From: Seriola aureovittata
Taxonomy: Eukaryota > Chordata > Actinopteri > Carangiformes > Carangidae
Assembly: GCF_021018895.1 (NCBI RefSeq)
Contig: NC_079382.1
Location: 20,878,001 to 20,942,000 of the forward strand
Length of the DNA stretch: 64,000 bases
Reading direction: 5' to 3'
In this document: positions 1 to 12,890 of the stretch, piece after piece
Position numbering within the stretch: position 1 is the first letter of the stretch
Layout: each line of letters begins with the position of its first letter
Notes under the pieces: model-generated
Told to the model about the DNA's origin: nothing
Databases searched by the model: none
The model's input: only the letters and a program-made list of their open reading frames with translations
Translations under genes and position numbers: made by a program

Positions 1-1476
1 ATTTTTTTTACAAGACAATAAAAACCATACGAAGATTTTGATCCCACATTTTAAGAGGTATTTTAGGGGTTTTTTTTTCTTTTGTTCTTTCAGGACAGCT
101 GTATGCACATACAGACACACTCAGCATTCTTTCACTGTGTGCACTTTTGCGCTGCATAGCAAATATCCATATCTCCTGTGTATGAGGCCTAATTCATTGG
201 CCATTGAGAGGTTAGATTTATGATATACATCTATACAAAGACACCAAGACAGAGAGCAGCTCCCTGGGGAATACCCTGGGCCACAATATTGATGGGAAGG
301 TTTTATTAATATGAGCAATGATCGAGAGCTGTCAGCGATGATGGATGATGTTGGAGGTAAATGGTCAGACGGGTTCCTCGCCTCACCGTTCATCTGTCTC
401 CACAACAGCTGCCGTGCGTCTTGCCGGAGGGGTGTGGCCGTGTAGGGCCACTGAGGGGATGCGATGTGAACGCTGCCTTGCACCAACGTTATTACAAGCT
501 GTTTAGGGAAGAGCCAGCTCAGCAGCCCAGCAGCAACACCAGTACACTCATCCTCTGTGTGCGCCCAGCGGATGTTTCTAATACCACTACGGCTGTGGCG
601 GTTTAACTCACAATTACTCTGTTATGTCCAATTAGTCTTGTAATCACGTTGTTGTAATTGCTGCAGCCATCGCAGCTTAAACTACAAAGCAATGTTCGTC
701 ACAACATATTGATTGCATCTACGCTGGATGGTCTTAATCTTAGGTCTCATTGCACCAAAGTTCTTTTTTCAACTCCACTGAATGTAATTGTCTTCAAACC
801 GGTATGCTCGTCATTAGTCAATTGTTAGGGGGGGTGGGGGGTGGGGCTTTTTACATAAAAAAAGTCTAACAAGATCTGCATGGGAATAATTGAGAGCACA
901 TTGTGATGAATGCTCATTGTTTACCAGGCAAGCCAGACAAAGCCAAGCCAGTGGGACTGATCCCGACTCAAGCTGGAAGAGGAAATGTGAGAGGAGGTTG
1001 TAAGTTATTTTTTAAATCAGTCACATATTGAAAGTCTCCTCGCTAGCTGAGTAACAATTTATTCAGCCTGGTTATTTTCACATTGTAAGATGAAAAACAA
1101 AAACTTTGCTTTGCAGAAAGAGACAGTTTGTAATTATTATTCATAATAAATGGCATTTTATGTCAGCCAGTGAATCAATCCCCATAGACCCCCATGGTAA
1201 AATGTCAAACTTTACAGCATGGCTCGGGGCTTTGCTGAGGGTGGTGACCGCTTTGTTGTGACATCACAAAGTTCCAGAAGTCCTGACGGCTGGTTTTAAG
1301 GTTCAGTTTCTGAATACAGGCTGTGTGCATTTCTCTGTGGACTGAGGCTTTGATACTTTCACAGTATTAATAAAGAACCTAGACCTGATCTATAATCACA
1401 CTACACATGGACATCTACCTTTATAATATATGGACCTTTAAATAGTCACTTGCTTACACATTTGCCATCACAGCCT

Positions 1477-1523
<47 letters not shown>

Positions 1524-2162
1524 TTTTTATTCTTATAAAACAAGCTGCTGTTGACATCTTTTAAATGTAATTTTTAAGCACCACAAACAAAATGTGATAT
1601 GTCTCTGTGTAATTTGGGTGAAAAGACTTTAACTAAACAAATATAACTGAGGTGCCAGTTTTTGAGGCAATAGAAACATGTTGCAACAAAAACAGGGCCA
1701 TATGTGGAGTTAATTTTCCAGGAGAGTATGCTGTGATAACATTTATGACATCTTTAAAGATCTTATATTAAACCTGCTGATGTTGCCTATTACCCAGGGT
1801 CCACCAGTGAGACACTGCATTCTGCCTCATGAAACCACACTGTGGCTTTGTAATAGATAAACTACCCTGGCACCCCGGCTCTGTTGGTAATATTAGCACA
1901 GATAGGATTATGACAGCCGTGATGGATGATATAACAGGAACAGTGCAGCGGTCTCCGCCTGGTGGCGGTGAGGGAGGTCAGGGCTGAATCGCCACTCTGC
2001 AAATGCTCAGCCGGCGCGGGACAACTCATCTGAGAGCACAAGAGCTTATTCGAGAGTGTGAGACTGAAAGGGACAAAATGAAGCAGAAAATTCATGAGAC
2101 GTCTTTATGTGTGCAGGGTCTTATTTGTCATTTTCCAGACGTCTGGTGTGTTATCATCATAT
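1..2162. other. Gene-free stretch with one (CA)n run
   Basis: No coding exon is recognisable. The only clear structure is the (CA)n microsatellite at 1,481-1,522. Open frames at 121-486 and 1,862-2,185 on either strand have no domain signature or plausible splice context. Confidence 0.6.
1481..1522. repeat. (CA)n microsatellite
   Basis: About 21 uninterrupted CA units. Confidence 0.97.
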
Positions 2163-2690
2163 ATACTACCGGTCAAAAGTTTTAGGACACCTCCATTTCT
2201 CCAGTTTTTATTGAAATTGAAGTAGCTGGAGTCCAGTGAATAACCTTAAATGGTACAAAGGCAAGTGATAAATTTCAAATTTTAATTAAATTTAATTAAA
2301 TTTAATAGAAAACAGAACTTTTTCAGGGATTAAGAAACAGGTTAATTTACAACTTTCCTGCAGCAGTTGATTGATGATTTACAGAAATCCTCTGTAAAGG
2401 CAGTGTTGGAACAAATAGTTACTACATCCCCGCCTGCTGCATTATTAGGACAACACTGTACTGCAGGAAGAAGGACTGTGTATTGCTGTGTGAATGGTGA
2501 GGAAAAAGACCAGTATCAAGGGAAGACAGAGTGATTGGTCAGAAGTTCATCCACTAGTAAAATAATGACCCAAAAACAGTAGAAGGAAAAGACACATGAT
2601 GAAGACCAGCACCAGTCTCCAGACTTAAAACCCCTTAAACCTCATGGATCTGGTTTGGGATGAACTGGACAAGTGGAAGTGCAGGATATC
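2163..2690 (+). mobile_element. Degenerate Tc1/mariner-like element, copy 1
   Basis: It starts with TACTACCGGTCAAAAGTTTT, a terminus typical of fish Tc1-like transposons. Near 2,613-2,670 the sequence still encodes the end of the transposase catalytic region (Ser-Pro-Asp-Leu followed, after small lesions, by Trp-Asp-Glu-Leu; the family motif is SPDLNPIE..WDEL). Most of the transposase is missing or scrambled and no right terminal repeat is present. A second copy of the same family lies at 8,888-9,293. Confidence 0.75.
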
Positions 2691-2720
2691 TTCATTCTGC
2701 CTTTATGTACAAAAATAGTC

Positions 2721-4208
2721 TGTAACCAGGGTAGTGTAGCTCCAGATTACTGCTATGTTACTGTCCCTTTAAATGGGATTGATATTTTGTAGCGCTCTGC
2801 TCAGTGCGCAAAAAATGCGCAGAGTGGCACTCTTACTCTAATTCATTCGTCCCTCGATGTGACGCAGTGCTGCAGGAGATAAGGAGCTACCTGCTGGATT
2901 TAACCAAAGTTAGAGCTTGATGACAATAAGTTTTTTTTTTTTTCTTGATGCTGAGCGCAACGAGAGTTGATGAAAGAGCTGTGACTTCCCAATAATGGAT
3001 GCTTACACCTGCGAACAATTGATTATCCAGGTGAGTTAGCATTTGTAGCTCATTGTCTGCTACTTTAGCATGCTAACTGCATTAGGAAATGATGCGTGCA
3101 GATATAAAAGAGTAGATAAAAGCTCTGTGCTTCTATCAGAACCGGCCGGGATAATTATGAAGGGGATAAAACTTTGTGATGTGAGTGTGTGATAATGGTT
3201 TTGTGTGTTTTATGACTCCTGTTCAGACATTATGCAGGTAAATCGTGGTGTGTTTTTGTGCTTAATTACCATGTGGAGTGCAGGTGTGGAGCTAAGCATT
3301 GAGGCTAGCATAACCTTTCATGCTGTCAAGCTTTATGTAATGTATGTTAAGTATTAAGTCTGCTAAAAGCTTGTTTGAGTAAAGTAAATGTCATATGTTT
3401 ATGTTGAGTTAAAAAAACATACTGCAGGAGTGACTTTATTGAAGCAGTTCTCAATGGACATTTATGATAATTTTTACGAGGACTTGTGAATAATTTTCCT
3501 GCAGCTTTTGAAGCGATCTTCTGTTGGAAGTCGAGCCATCGTCTGTCCTCCGTCTGTCCACCATCTCCTCTGGTTGCCTGGTAACTCAACTGCCATCTCA
3601 GCCGTCCTACCAGGAAGTCTCCATCTCCACTCAACCGTCAGTCATCACCTCACCTGGACCGTCTTGTGGAAGATGGTGGTAGGACATCTTGAGTGTACCC
3701 ATTTATTTTCATTTTATTTTCATTTCATTTCATTTTTTCCTGATTCGTTGAACTTTGAAGGGTTTCTGAGATCTCAATATTTATTTTTTGAGTTACAACT
3801 CACCTGTTTTTGTCTGATTTGCATCACAAGGTTAAAAGAGAAGCATTTAATGTGTATAAGGGTGTTGATATATACACTTAGTGTGATTGCAGAAGAAGTC
3901 ATTATTTTTTTATGCTTGTTGCCGGGTAATCTGGTTGCTGGTAATACATTTAATTTCCTTCCAATGTATTTTTTATCTTAAATAAGAGAGTGTATTTTTG
4001 TGACTCTAAAGTGACCAATTGAATATAATACACTTACTTCAACCAAAGCCAGTCAGTTGTCGTGTGTGTGGATTGATGTTTCTTCTACTTTATAGTTTAG
4101 ATAAGTAATTTAAAGCCAATTTCCTCATTGAATCTAGATTATAGGTTGAACCCGTGTTCTACTTGGCTGGTCTATACTATCCTTAAAGGACAGGTAGAGA
4201 GGGTTACA
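2721..4208. mobile_element. LTR-like element (candidate solo LTR) ending TGTAACC...GGTTACA
   Basis: A 1,488-bp block is bounded by the perfect 7-bp inverted termini TGTAACC and GGTTACA, giving the TG...CA ends of an LTR. Just inside both ends is related sequence (ACTGTCCCTTTAAATGG at about 2,760; its counterpart TCCTTAAAGGACAGGT at about 4,180). Inside are a strong donor-like CCAGGTGAGT (about 3,028) and an acceptor-like TTTTCCTGCAG (about 3,494-3,504). No gag, pol or env-like frame is present. No convincing target-site duplication was seen (TAGTC and CGTCC flank it). It could also be a DNA transposon with short ends. Confidence 0.4.
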
Positions 4209-5984
4209 CGTCCTTTAAAATCCCATGATTCATTTTGTTTTTTTGTGGTTTTTTTTTTATTTGTTCACTATGTAAATATCAGTAACAATAGGAACAAAAA
4301 TTGAGGTTTTCTAAAGTTTTCGACCGCTGCTGTACTCCAGCAGATTTCCTGTGTTACCCAGGGATGGCAGAGGAAAGTCGTATTTTTCCCTCCAACATCT
4401 CGCACTCACAACGCTCACTGGTGTCATTCCGTTTAACAGCTTGTAGGATGTTTAACTGATGTGCGATTGTATTGTGTTAAACCATCTTATTTTTTCTCCC
4501 TTCAAGAGTTTTCTTTTTTTCTTCCTCCTCCTTTCCTTCACATTTTTTTTTTTTTTCTTTTGCTTTTTTCGCTTGTTGCAGGGTGTCATGCAGAGGCCAG
4601 ATATTTAAAGTAAAGAAAGCGAGGTTCTGAAGTGGTGCTCAAGAGAGATGTCTGCATAATTCCACCGAGCAGATGAATAGGATCTTTCAGTCTGCAGCCT
4701 GTCAATCTGATAGCTTTGAAGTGTGCCAACTTCACACGAAATCCCAAACAAAAAGTGGCGGTGGGGTGGGGTGGGGTTGGGGGGGGGGTACGGTCTAGGG
4801 ATCCAGGGAGAGAGAAAAAGTTGATGTCTGTATTCTACATAAGAACATGATGCTGTTTCCTGCAAAAAGTTTTCAGCGGGAGCTTTATTTATTGGCCTAA
4901 TGAGGAGCAGGCGCTGAAGCTGGAGGAAGAGGAACGGTTGAAACGTCCCCGTTGATCTGTCACAGCAGAATTATTGTGCCTCCGACAAGGCTGTTGTTTC
5001 AGTTTGCATCTGTAGGTTTTCAGACGGGTGTTTCAGCCCCGGCAAAGTGCACAGTCGTCAGGCAGCGGAGGGGGAAGTGAATCACTTTAACCAGTAGGAG
5101 GATACAGACAGCACCCTACTTACCGTTTTCTTCATCATTTCAGATGACCTGCGAGTCAGCGGGATGGGATATGATACGATGATTGATACCACTCTGAGGT
5201 TTGTCTGTTAAATATTTAGTTTCTTGTGTTTACGTGGAGTTTGTGTTGGAGTCTGTGTTGAGCTGGGAGCCGGTTGTTTGTTGATGTTAGCGGACTCCAT
5301 TTCTAAGCTAACATTAGCTCTTGTTGTACACAGTTGATGCTTGGGGTCGGCGATACCGCAAACTTTCCTTTTCGATCTGATACCAAGGAACACAGGGTCA
5401 GAACAGCTTTTTATATTATTAAAAGCAACTTATGTATTTTCATGTAGGGGAGAGAGCGGTGTCATGATTTATGAGGTATATGAATGACAATGCTCCTCTT
5501 TCATTCAGCTATCACTTCATTCGTTTTTTTTAAAGGTATTTTTTGGCGGTTATTTCAATGTTATATGGACAGGAAAGCAGAGAGAGAGAGAGATGCTTGG
5601 TAAGGACTGAACTTAAATGGCCACTGTTGCTTTCATGTGTTGGGACGGCAGTGGGTGCACTTCTTCGTGTTCATTACAACGGACCGTTGTTTGCACAGAC
5701 AGTTCGACTGTGAAATGAGCCCAACATGGAAAGAAAGAAACTGACACTGGTAATGATCCTATTGACGCACAGAATCGATCTTCAAAAAACAAGACGTAGT
5801 ATCGAAAGTATCCACATTTTGGCTTCGATCCGCCCACGCCTAGTCGGTGCTGCGGGGGGAGTGGAAGAGAGGCATTCAGGCCAGACACTCAGGAGCATAA
5901 ACGTCACATCCTTTGGATTTTCCTGGAAAAAAAAAAGTCCTTTTACATAGAAATCAGTTCACAGGCTGTTATCAGAGACTGTAA

Positions 5985-6065
5985 ATAAAGATAGAGATAG
6001 CCTCCGCGCTCAGAGGGCGTATTATAACCTCTTGTATCATAAAGACAACAATGATGAAAACTCTT
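5985..6065 (+). repeat. Partial copy of the 'GTATTATAACCTCTTGT' dispersed repeat
   Basis: GGCGTATTATAACCTCTTGT at about 6,017 matches the corresponding stretch of the fuller copies at 29,350-29,660 and 41,570-41,790. Homology is lost within tens of bases on each side. Confidence 0.55.
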
Positions 6066-7339
6066 TTCAAGTGATCACCACCACCTGCTCCCGACGAGAG
6101 ACCACATTCAGCAGCAGAGAAAACGTACTAATAGCACCTTTATAATAAAAAAAAAAAAAAACTTCATATTTCACACCATCAAACAATTTTTTTTTTTTTT
6201 TTTTAATCAAAGAGGTGAAGTTAAAGTTCCTCGTGCTCTGGAAAGCCTGTAGAAAATCCTGTTGACTTTCTCTGAGTGTTGACATTCAGCATCTGTCCGG
6301 ACTGAAAGGTTTGGTGACACCCACAGACATGTTCGGGTGCAACGGGGGGGAAGCAAATGAGAAGACCTTTCACACCCTGCAGACGCTACAAGGGCAGCGG
6401 AGGGGGAACTTAATGCTGCAGAGAGACTCAGATTCAGTTATTATTCAAATTAATGTTACAGGTGACATATGCAGATGGAAAAATAACACCAGCCTCCTAC
6501 GCTCCAGGCAGGAGGGGGGGGGGGGGGTTCAAATTGCTGTAACTCCACAATAATTGAACACTCATTTTCTTTTTCTTTTTTTTCTGACTGCACCGAGTCC
6601 TTCAAGTGACATTCATTACATCGGACTTAAAGTGCTATTACAGAGGTACAAAGCTGATTTATTGCGTACATCATCTAACGCGAGCCTCAGCACTGTTTGT
6701 GGCTTTGCACAGTTTCGTTTTTTCCCCTCGTACTTTTGTTTTGGTGTTCTGAGAAATGGGAGACATTGAATCATTGTGTTAATTACAGCTGAGGAAAGTG
6801 ATGCAAATGGAAAGCAAACAGTGTGGCTCAAAGCCTCACTGAGGTGTACCGTTAAACAAACTCATTAAACAACATGTTAATTCCGAGACGGCAACATTTT
6901 AACTCTGTAGCCACTTTGGTTTCACTGCTTGTCTGCTGTGCTGTCTGTACACGTTAACGGCCTTAAAATCACATAGTGTATATGTCCTAGCTAATGCTGC
7001 TGTCCTCTGAATGTTGTATAACTTCATACAGAGTCATCCCGACTGGAAAACTTCAGCTGTTAATGAATAATTTACATACTCTAACAAAGCAGAGTTCGGC
7101 TACATTGCATGGGAAACAGGCTTTTTCTATTCCCCACACATGCAGTTGAACTCGGTCAAACTACACCATTAGCTTTCCCCAAAACTCCCTCACTCCATTA
7201 ATGCAGCTGCATAGTTATTACCAGCAGCAATACTCAATATTTTTATATGAAAACTGGGTCAAAAGACTGTGTGATGTAAAAAAAAAAAAGGTGAATTATC
7301 ACTAAACTCTGCAGGTTCCTTCAGCTCTGTGGAGGGTTT

Positions 7340-7545
7340 TTTTTTTTTTAGCATCTTTCAGCTCATTGTTTTGATTTTATGGTCAACAACTTAGACTTTT
7401 TTGGTTTAGCGCTCTCATCAGCCTCATGTCCAGCCACAGGAGGCAACTGTTGTTAGTGAGAAAGGTCTGAAGCCCACTTTACACTGCTTGACCTGCACCA
7501 TATGTCGATAGACAAAGCAGCTAACTAGTAAACATAGTAATTATA
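7340..7545 (+). repeat. Copy of a 'GGAGGCAACTG' / 'GCAGCTAACTAG' percomorph repeat
   Basis: It shares the order TTTAGCATC.., CTCATTGTTTTG, TTTTATGG, AGGAGGCAACTG and GCAGCTA..AACATAG with the longer copy at 38,180-38,770. I recognise the motif order from abundant percomorph repeats; class unknown. Confidence 0.6.
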
Positions 7546-8887
7546 TTAATATTAAGCATCTGGTATCTTAAAAAGAAATCAAGCTTAAATAATTCTCCCA
7601 AGTTGGTCGAAATATAAAAAGAAGCTTGAAAGACTTTAATTCATCAGGCGGACAGAAACAGTCTGATGGATTTATAGGTTTGTGCAGGAAATACTTTGCT
7701 AACAGGTGTAGCCAGATAACTTGGTCATGATGTCTCAAACCTTTCAGCTAGTGGTGGAGTTCTGCCCCCAAGTGGACAAAATTATTTATACTGATTAAAA
7801 AAATAAGTAAATAAACGGGTGACAACAAAAATATTTATTATTTATTTTTTAACATTAACAATGTTAACAATTCAAACAGAGTGTGTTTCCAGGGGTTAGG
7901 GAATACTTCTGCACATGTGGGAAAAGTATAAAGCCTTTTGTGTCGTCAGAGGGAGCTGTGCTAAGTCTGATAGATGTGGCGTGAAGAGTGATGTCACTTG
8001 AGTCAGCTGAACTGTTAGCAGTCCAGTTGCCTCATGACTAACGTCAGCATCAAGCAAGAAGAATGTGTGGAATAAATCAGACTATATCTGTTCCGCTGCA
8101 TCAATTTTCTCTTCAATGTTCCAGGAGAGCGAAGCTAAATTAAATCCGTTTTCTGTTCGGATCAGAGATTTGTAGTTTAGCTGATCACCTTTCGTAATGC
8201 CGTGATGTTACTGCGTCTGACTGTTCAGTTCGGTCTTGGATTCAAAGTTTAGTCTGCTGTTGGTTCAAACTTTTTCTTTCATTTCAGTATAAAATTGAGT
8301 CTGTCTGAGCACTAGTAAAAAGGTTAATACTGTTGCTTAGCAACCATTATGTCGGCGATCCTGTTGCTTTCACTGTCTTTCAGCTAAAGTTTTAAACAGG
8401 AACTACCACAGTACATCTTCATCAAGAAAGCTTCAGATTTGTTCAGTTATTCTAACGATTCAACGCTAAAGACTCGGTTCCTGCACATTTTGAACAATTC
8501 TGAAGAGCTTCACAAAAGATAACGTAGAAGCAGGAGATGAAGACACTGCGACCAGGGATCAGAAAAACGGTATATGTCAAATGATCAGCCATCTCACTTG
8601 AGAGTAAACAACATCTTATTACTGAGAAATCCCAGCGTAATCCCTGTGAACTGGCTAAAAAAGAAGAAAGAAAAAAAACAGGTTTGTGTGTTTATCAGTC
8701 TGGGTTTTCAGCCTTTGTGGGAGTGAAAGCCAGACAGACAGAAGAGGGCCAGAGTGTAGAAAAATAAAACATTAAAACATCACACCAGGCGATCCTGTGG
8801 TGTTTCTGCCTTCTCTGTCTTTCGCTTCGATGTCCGCTTTGTAATATTGCTTTTGAAAGTACGTACTTGTGTGCGTCATACGTAGCA

Positions 8888-9293
8888 GACTTCTGGTCAA
8901 AAGTTTTTGGAACTCTCCCCCATTTTTACAAGTTTTTATTGAAATTTCAGCAGCTGAAATCCAGTGAATAATCTTACATGGTGCAGCAGTAAACTGCTAA
9001 AAAAAAAAATCATGGAAATTTAATAGAAAACGGATTTTTCAGGGATGAAGATATTGGTTAACTTACAGCTCTCCTGCAGCAGTGGAAGTAAATGAAGCCA
9101 AAGTTAATGCAAAGAGTTCATACAGGTTGATAACTCACACCCTCAATAGTGTCGGGGGGGAAACCGTTACTACACCGTCTGTTGCGTTGTTAGGACCTAC
9201 CACTATACCTATACCCACCACTTCACATGGTGGAGAGCAGCACAGACTCCAGACTTAAACCCCATGGAGCCGGTTTGAGATGAACTGGCGGGC
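8888..9293 (+). mobile_element. Degenerate Tc1/mariner-like element, copy 2
   Basis: This is a paralogue of the relic at 2,163: it shares GGTCAAAAGTTTT, GTTTTTATTGAAATT, CAGTGAATAA, TTTAATAGAAAAC and CCTGCAGCAGT in the same order. It ends with a remnant of the transposase SPDLNPIE..DEL motif (about 9,247-9,287), where the Trp codon has become a stop. The middle is deleted relative to a full Tc1 element. Confidence 0.75.
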
Positions 9294-10689
9294 ATGTTTT
9301 AAACATGACATTAGAAGAAAGTCCTGCCTCACACCAGTGGTGTGCCTTCAGGGCAAGCAGTGTTTTATCAGCTAAAATAGTCATAAAGTCATCTCAAATT
9401 AGCTAACACAAGCTAACATTAGCCATACTGGTCATACCAAACCGAAAAAGGCTGTTGCACCAAAACCCCTGAGTGTATAGAATTGAACAAGGAGTATGTT
9501 TAATTGCTTATTAATTCAAATTTTCACTTTTAGAAGAGGAAAATATTTTTATTTCTTCAATTAAATGTTACACGGCCTTGCTTTGCTCTTACTGATCCTA
9601 GACAGTATACCTTATACAACAGGTTTACAACAGTCAAACACATGGCTGGCAAAATGCTGAATGAATTGCGGGTATATAGAAAATATATAACTAAGACGAC
9701 ACAATAGCTACATTATATTATCTCAAAATACACACATTAGCTTGAACAACCCACTACCAATTTATTCTTTGGCTTTCTTATATTGAAGTGCTTAACAAGT
9801 TCTCCTCTCAGGTTAAAGAGCCCTCCATTAAATCTAATAACGCAGCTCCCCTCCCTGCACTCCACCTCTACGATATAACACAAATGATCTGTCAGGTCGC
9901 TCGGATACAAGATGGCACACTTTTGCTTGTCAACCATCCTCCAGAGGTTAATCGTTCTTTTAAGCCATGAAAGGAATAACTCCGATGTATAGAAAGTGTA
10001 CAAGCAGGGGTTTGAAAGGCTTGTTTATATGTTATTGGAGAGAGGGATATGCTGCTGCTGGTGTCAAGTGACCCTGCGAGCCCTTAATCATTTTCAAGTT
10101 AAGATGATGCAAGATTAACGTAATTGATTTCCAAGCAGAAATTGGGCATTAAAGCAACAAAGGACAGGACACAGGTCGCAACTCAATGAACAAGGTTACA
10201 GGGAAAGAAAAGACATTTATAAATGATTCTTGGAATGGTTTCCACAGTATGTAATATGACATTGTGGGGTCTGCGGGATCATCGGAGGTGTGGGTGCAGT
10301 GAAAGCCATGAGGTTGAAATGCTGGACCCTGCGTGACTCATGGGATTGTCAGCGAGGTGTCACGGTGGCACAGTGGTGGACAGATTGCAGGCCTGGAGGT
10401 TTGGGGGGGTTGATTGACAGCGTTAGGATGTAGACAGAAAAAACACTTACCGCAGGGCAGGTTCATGAGCCACTGGCCGGCAAGAGACAGTGTGCTGCGA
10501 TGTCAGAGCAAATCAGAGACAAGTGACAAATCGGGAGCGGTCACACACGGGGTCACAAAGCATAAAATGATAACGATATCTACAGGGGGGTGTATGATTG
10601 TTGATCGACATCAAAAACAGACAGTACTTCATGAGGCGCTAAGGTTTTTGTTTGTTTGCCACTACTACTTGATTGTGCAAAACTTTGGT
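9294..10689. other. Gene-free stretch
   Basis: No gene or clear repeat. Open frames at 9,737-10,003 (minus) and 10,414-10,824 (plus) show no domain; the latter runs into the repeat that follows. Confidence 0.5.
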
Positions 10690-11470
10690 TCAGATATTCC
10701 TGGTTGCCAGACAAGGTATCGTTATGATGGTGGTTTAGGTTTAATTTCTACACAGCTATCAGGTGAATTGCGACGAAATCTGATTCATCACATATTCATG
10801 TTCCCAGAGGATGAATCCTATTGACTTTGGTGTCACCCTGAACTTTCCTTTCGTGCCACCAGCAGGTCAAAATTTGAACTATAGCCTATATAAATGATGA
10901 AATATTTCCATTAGATGGATTGGCAACAAATTTCAAGTAGATATTCATGGTCTCCACTGATCCCCTGACCTTTCATTTAATGCCTCCTCAAGATTTTGGG
11001 GGTGATATCTCTCCACAGCTATCGAGTGGATTGCAATGAAATCTGATATATCACATATTCGTGGTCCCAGAGGATGAATCCAACTGACTTTGGTGATCCT
11101 CTGAACTTTTCTATGGTGCCACCAGCAGGTCCTAGTTTTTGCTTATCCTATGAGATATTTGAACATCCACTAGATGGATTGGCAAAACATTTCATATAAA
11201 CATTCATGGTCTCCAGGGGATGAATCCTACTTTGGTGATCCCTTGAATTTTCCTCCAGCTGCAGCGTGAGAGTAACGTTTGGGGTTTTGATTGAAATGGA
11301 TTGAGTATCGTGATTTTTTTTTTTTTTTTTTTTTTTTCAGCCGTTCATATTCCCCTCTGGATGAATTATCTGCAAAAGTAAACGAAAATTCCCACAAGCT
11401 TCAGCCGCGCTTTGTTTTTAGCGCTAATTAGCAAATGTTAGCATGCTAACATCCTAGTGCATGGTGATTT
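10690..11470 (-). repeat. Percomorph dispersed repeat ('GAGGATGAATCC' family), inverted copy
   Basis: The phrase CCCAGAGGATGAATCC followed by GACTTTGGTG and GCCACCAGCAGGTC recurs at about 10,804, 11,070 and (shortened) 11,215, so the element is internally repeated with a first spacing of about 260 bp. It ends at GTTAGCATGCTAACATCC (about 11,437). The same elements occur in reverse order at 17,150-17,960. This is a well-known type of repeat in percomorph intergenic DNA. I assign it to the minus strand because the copy at 17.2 kb begins with the GCTAGCATG end. Confidence 0.75.
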
Positions 11471-12809
11471 TATTTTATTTCTTATTTGTCTATTGGTCAC
11501 TAAACTAAAAGTCATGTTCACTTTTTATGTCAATTAAAGTGACGGATTAGGTTTTCCAAAGATGTAGAAAACATAAGGTCAAGGCTAATAATACAATCTG
11601 GAGGAGAAACATTATTAATTACAAGCACATTTTTAATATGCAGTCATATCTGGATATACAGAAACAAAGTAAAATGCTGATTCTATCTTTAAAAGTGTTA
11701 CATGTGACTTAAAATAAAAAAAGATAGAAATGAGAAACCTTTGCATTTCATATATGTAGCTTACTATATCAATGTGATCCATGAAAAGTTTTTCTCTTTT
11801 GAAAAGAGACTAAATAAAGTTTGTAGTTTGTTCTAAATTTGAGATTTATAGTGAATTTACATGTTCACTATAAAGCCTCAAAGAGGTTTGGTCCAGCCCT
11901 GATCATAGTTACTATATGCACTGTGTATATATCCATGATCGTGATAATAAATTACTAACAGAGAGAGAATTTCCTTCCAGGCTTAAACATAATTATCAAA
12001 CAACTCACGTAAACTGTTGTTGATGGTAAAATCAGATTAATGTGAACCATGTAAATGCTTTAATCTGTTACCTTAATCTGGTTAAGCAGGTTTAGGTTCT
12101 TGCTAAATGACACTTAAGACAAATGACTCTTAATGGACACACTGCTTGGTGCAGCCGATGGCATCTTGCATTTTTCAATATTAAACTGTCAAGCAACAAA
12201 AGCTTAAAGTAAAAATGTACTATATTGTAAATCAGTGATTAGAATAAACCTTCATTGTAGACATGTTGACTTGTCAAACGTGTAAAACAGGACAGTGTTA
12301 ATTGCCGTATCAGAGCGATCGATAATGTTCTACCTGTTAATTAGCTTCACCTATGCTTTTCTTATGATAAGTGACAATATGTGCTGTAAAATAAATGCCT
12401 ATAAATCTAATTTGAGAATGCAAGGTTATTCAAATTCAGGTTCACAGGATTTATTCAGACAGTAAAAAAAACAACAGCTGGAGCAAAACATGGAGGGATT
12501 TCTGACAGAGAAAAAACATTTATTCATCCCAAACACATCATTTAAATACAAAATATGAAGAACCCCTGTCTTACCTCAATATTTCAGGAGAGGCTTGTGT
12601 ATTTTTATTTAGTTTGGGCAGAGATGAACTTTCACTTTTGCGCTTTGCACAACAGAAATGAATGAAAAACATGCATGAAAAGAAACACGCGGTGCACCGT
12701 CTCGATAATGTTATTCAAATGAAATTCAGCTCGGCTGTTTTCATTGGTCTTCCTAATATTATTACTGCAATTACAGAAGAAGCCGCTGCTTATTACTGCA
12801 TGACAACCT

Positions 12810-12890
12810 GCACTACACGATCAAGACGTGATTAGAGCAGGATTAACATATATGGGATAGTAAATGAAGCTGTTTGTTTACGGTTATTTC
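12810..12890 (+). repeat. Local duplicate, copy A
   Basis: ACCTGCAC.ACA, AAGACGTGATTAGA and GGGATAGTAAATGAAGCTG recur in the same order about 0.96 kb downstream (copy B). In copy B the middle is interrupted by a CA microsatellite. Confidence 0.7.

Larger units (their letters stand above)
4209..8887. other. Gene-free stretch with homopolymer runs
   Basis: No gene is visible. It holds poly(A)/poly(T) runs near 6,150 and 6,187, a G run near 6,512, a short dispersed-repeat fragment at 5,985-6,065 and a repeat copy at 7,340-7,545 (listed separately). The rest appears unique. Confidence 0.55.

Noticed and set aside
3508..3981. 157-residue frame as a possible gene exon
   Set aside because: It lies inside the LTR-like block, its second half is T-rich simple sequence, and no family is recognised.
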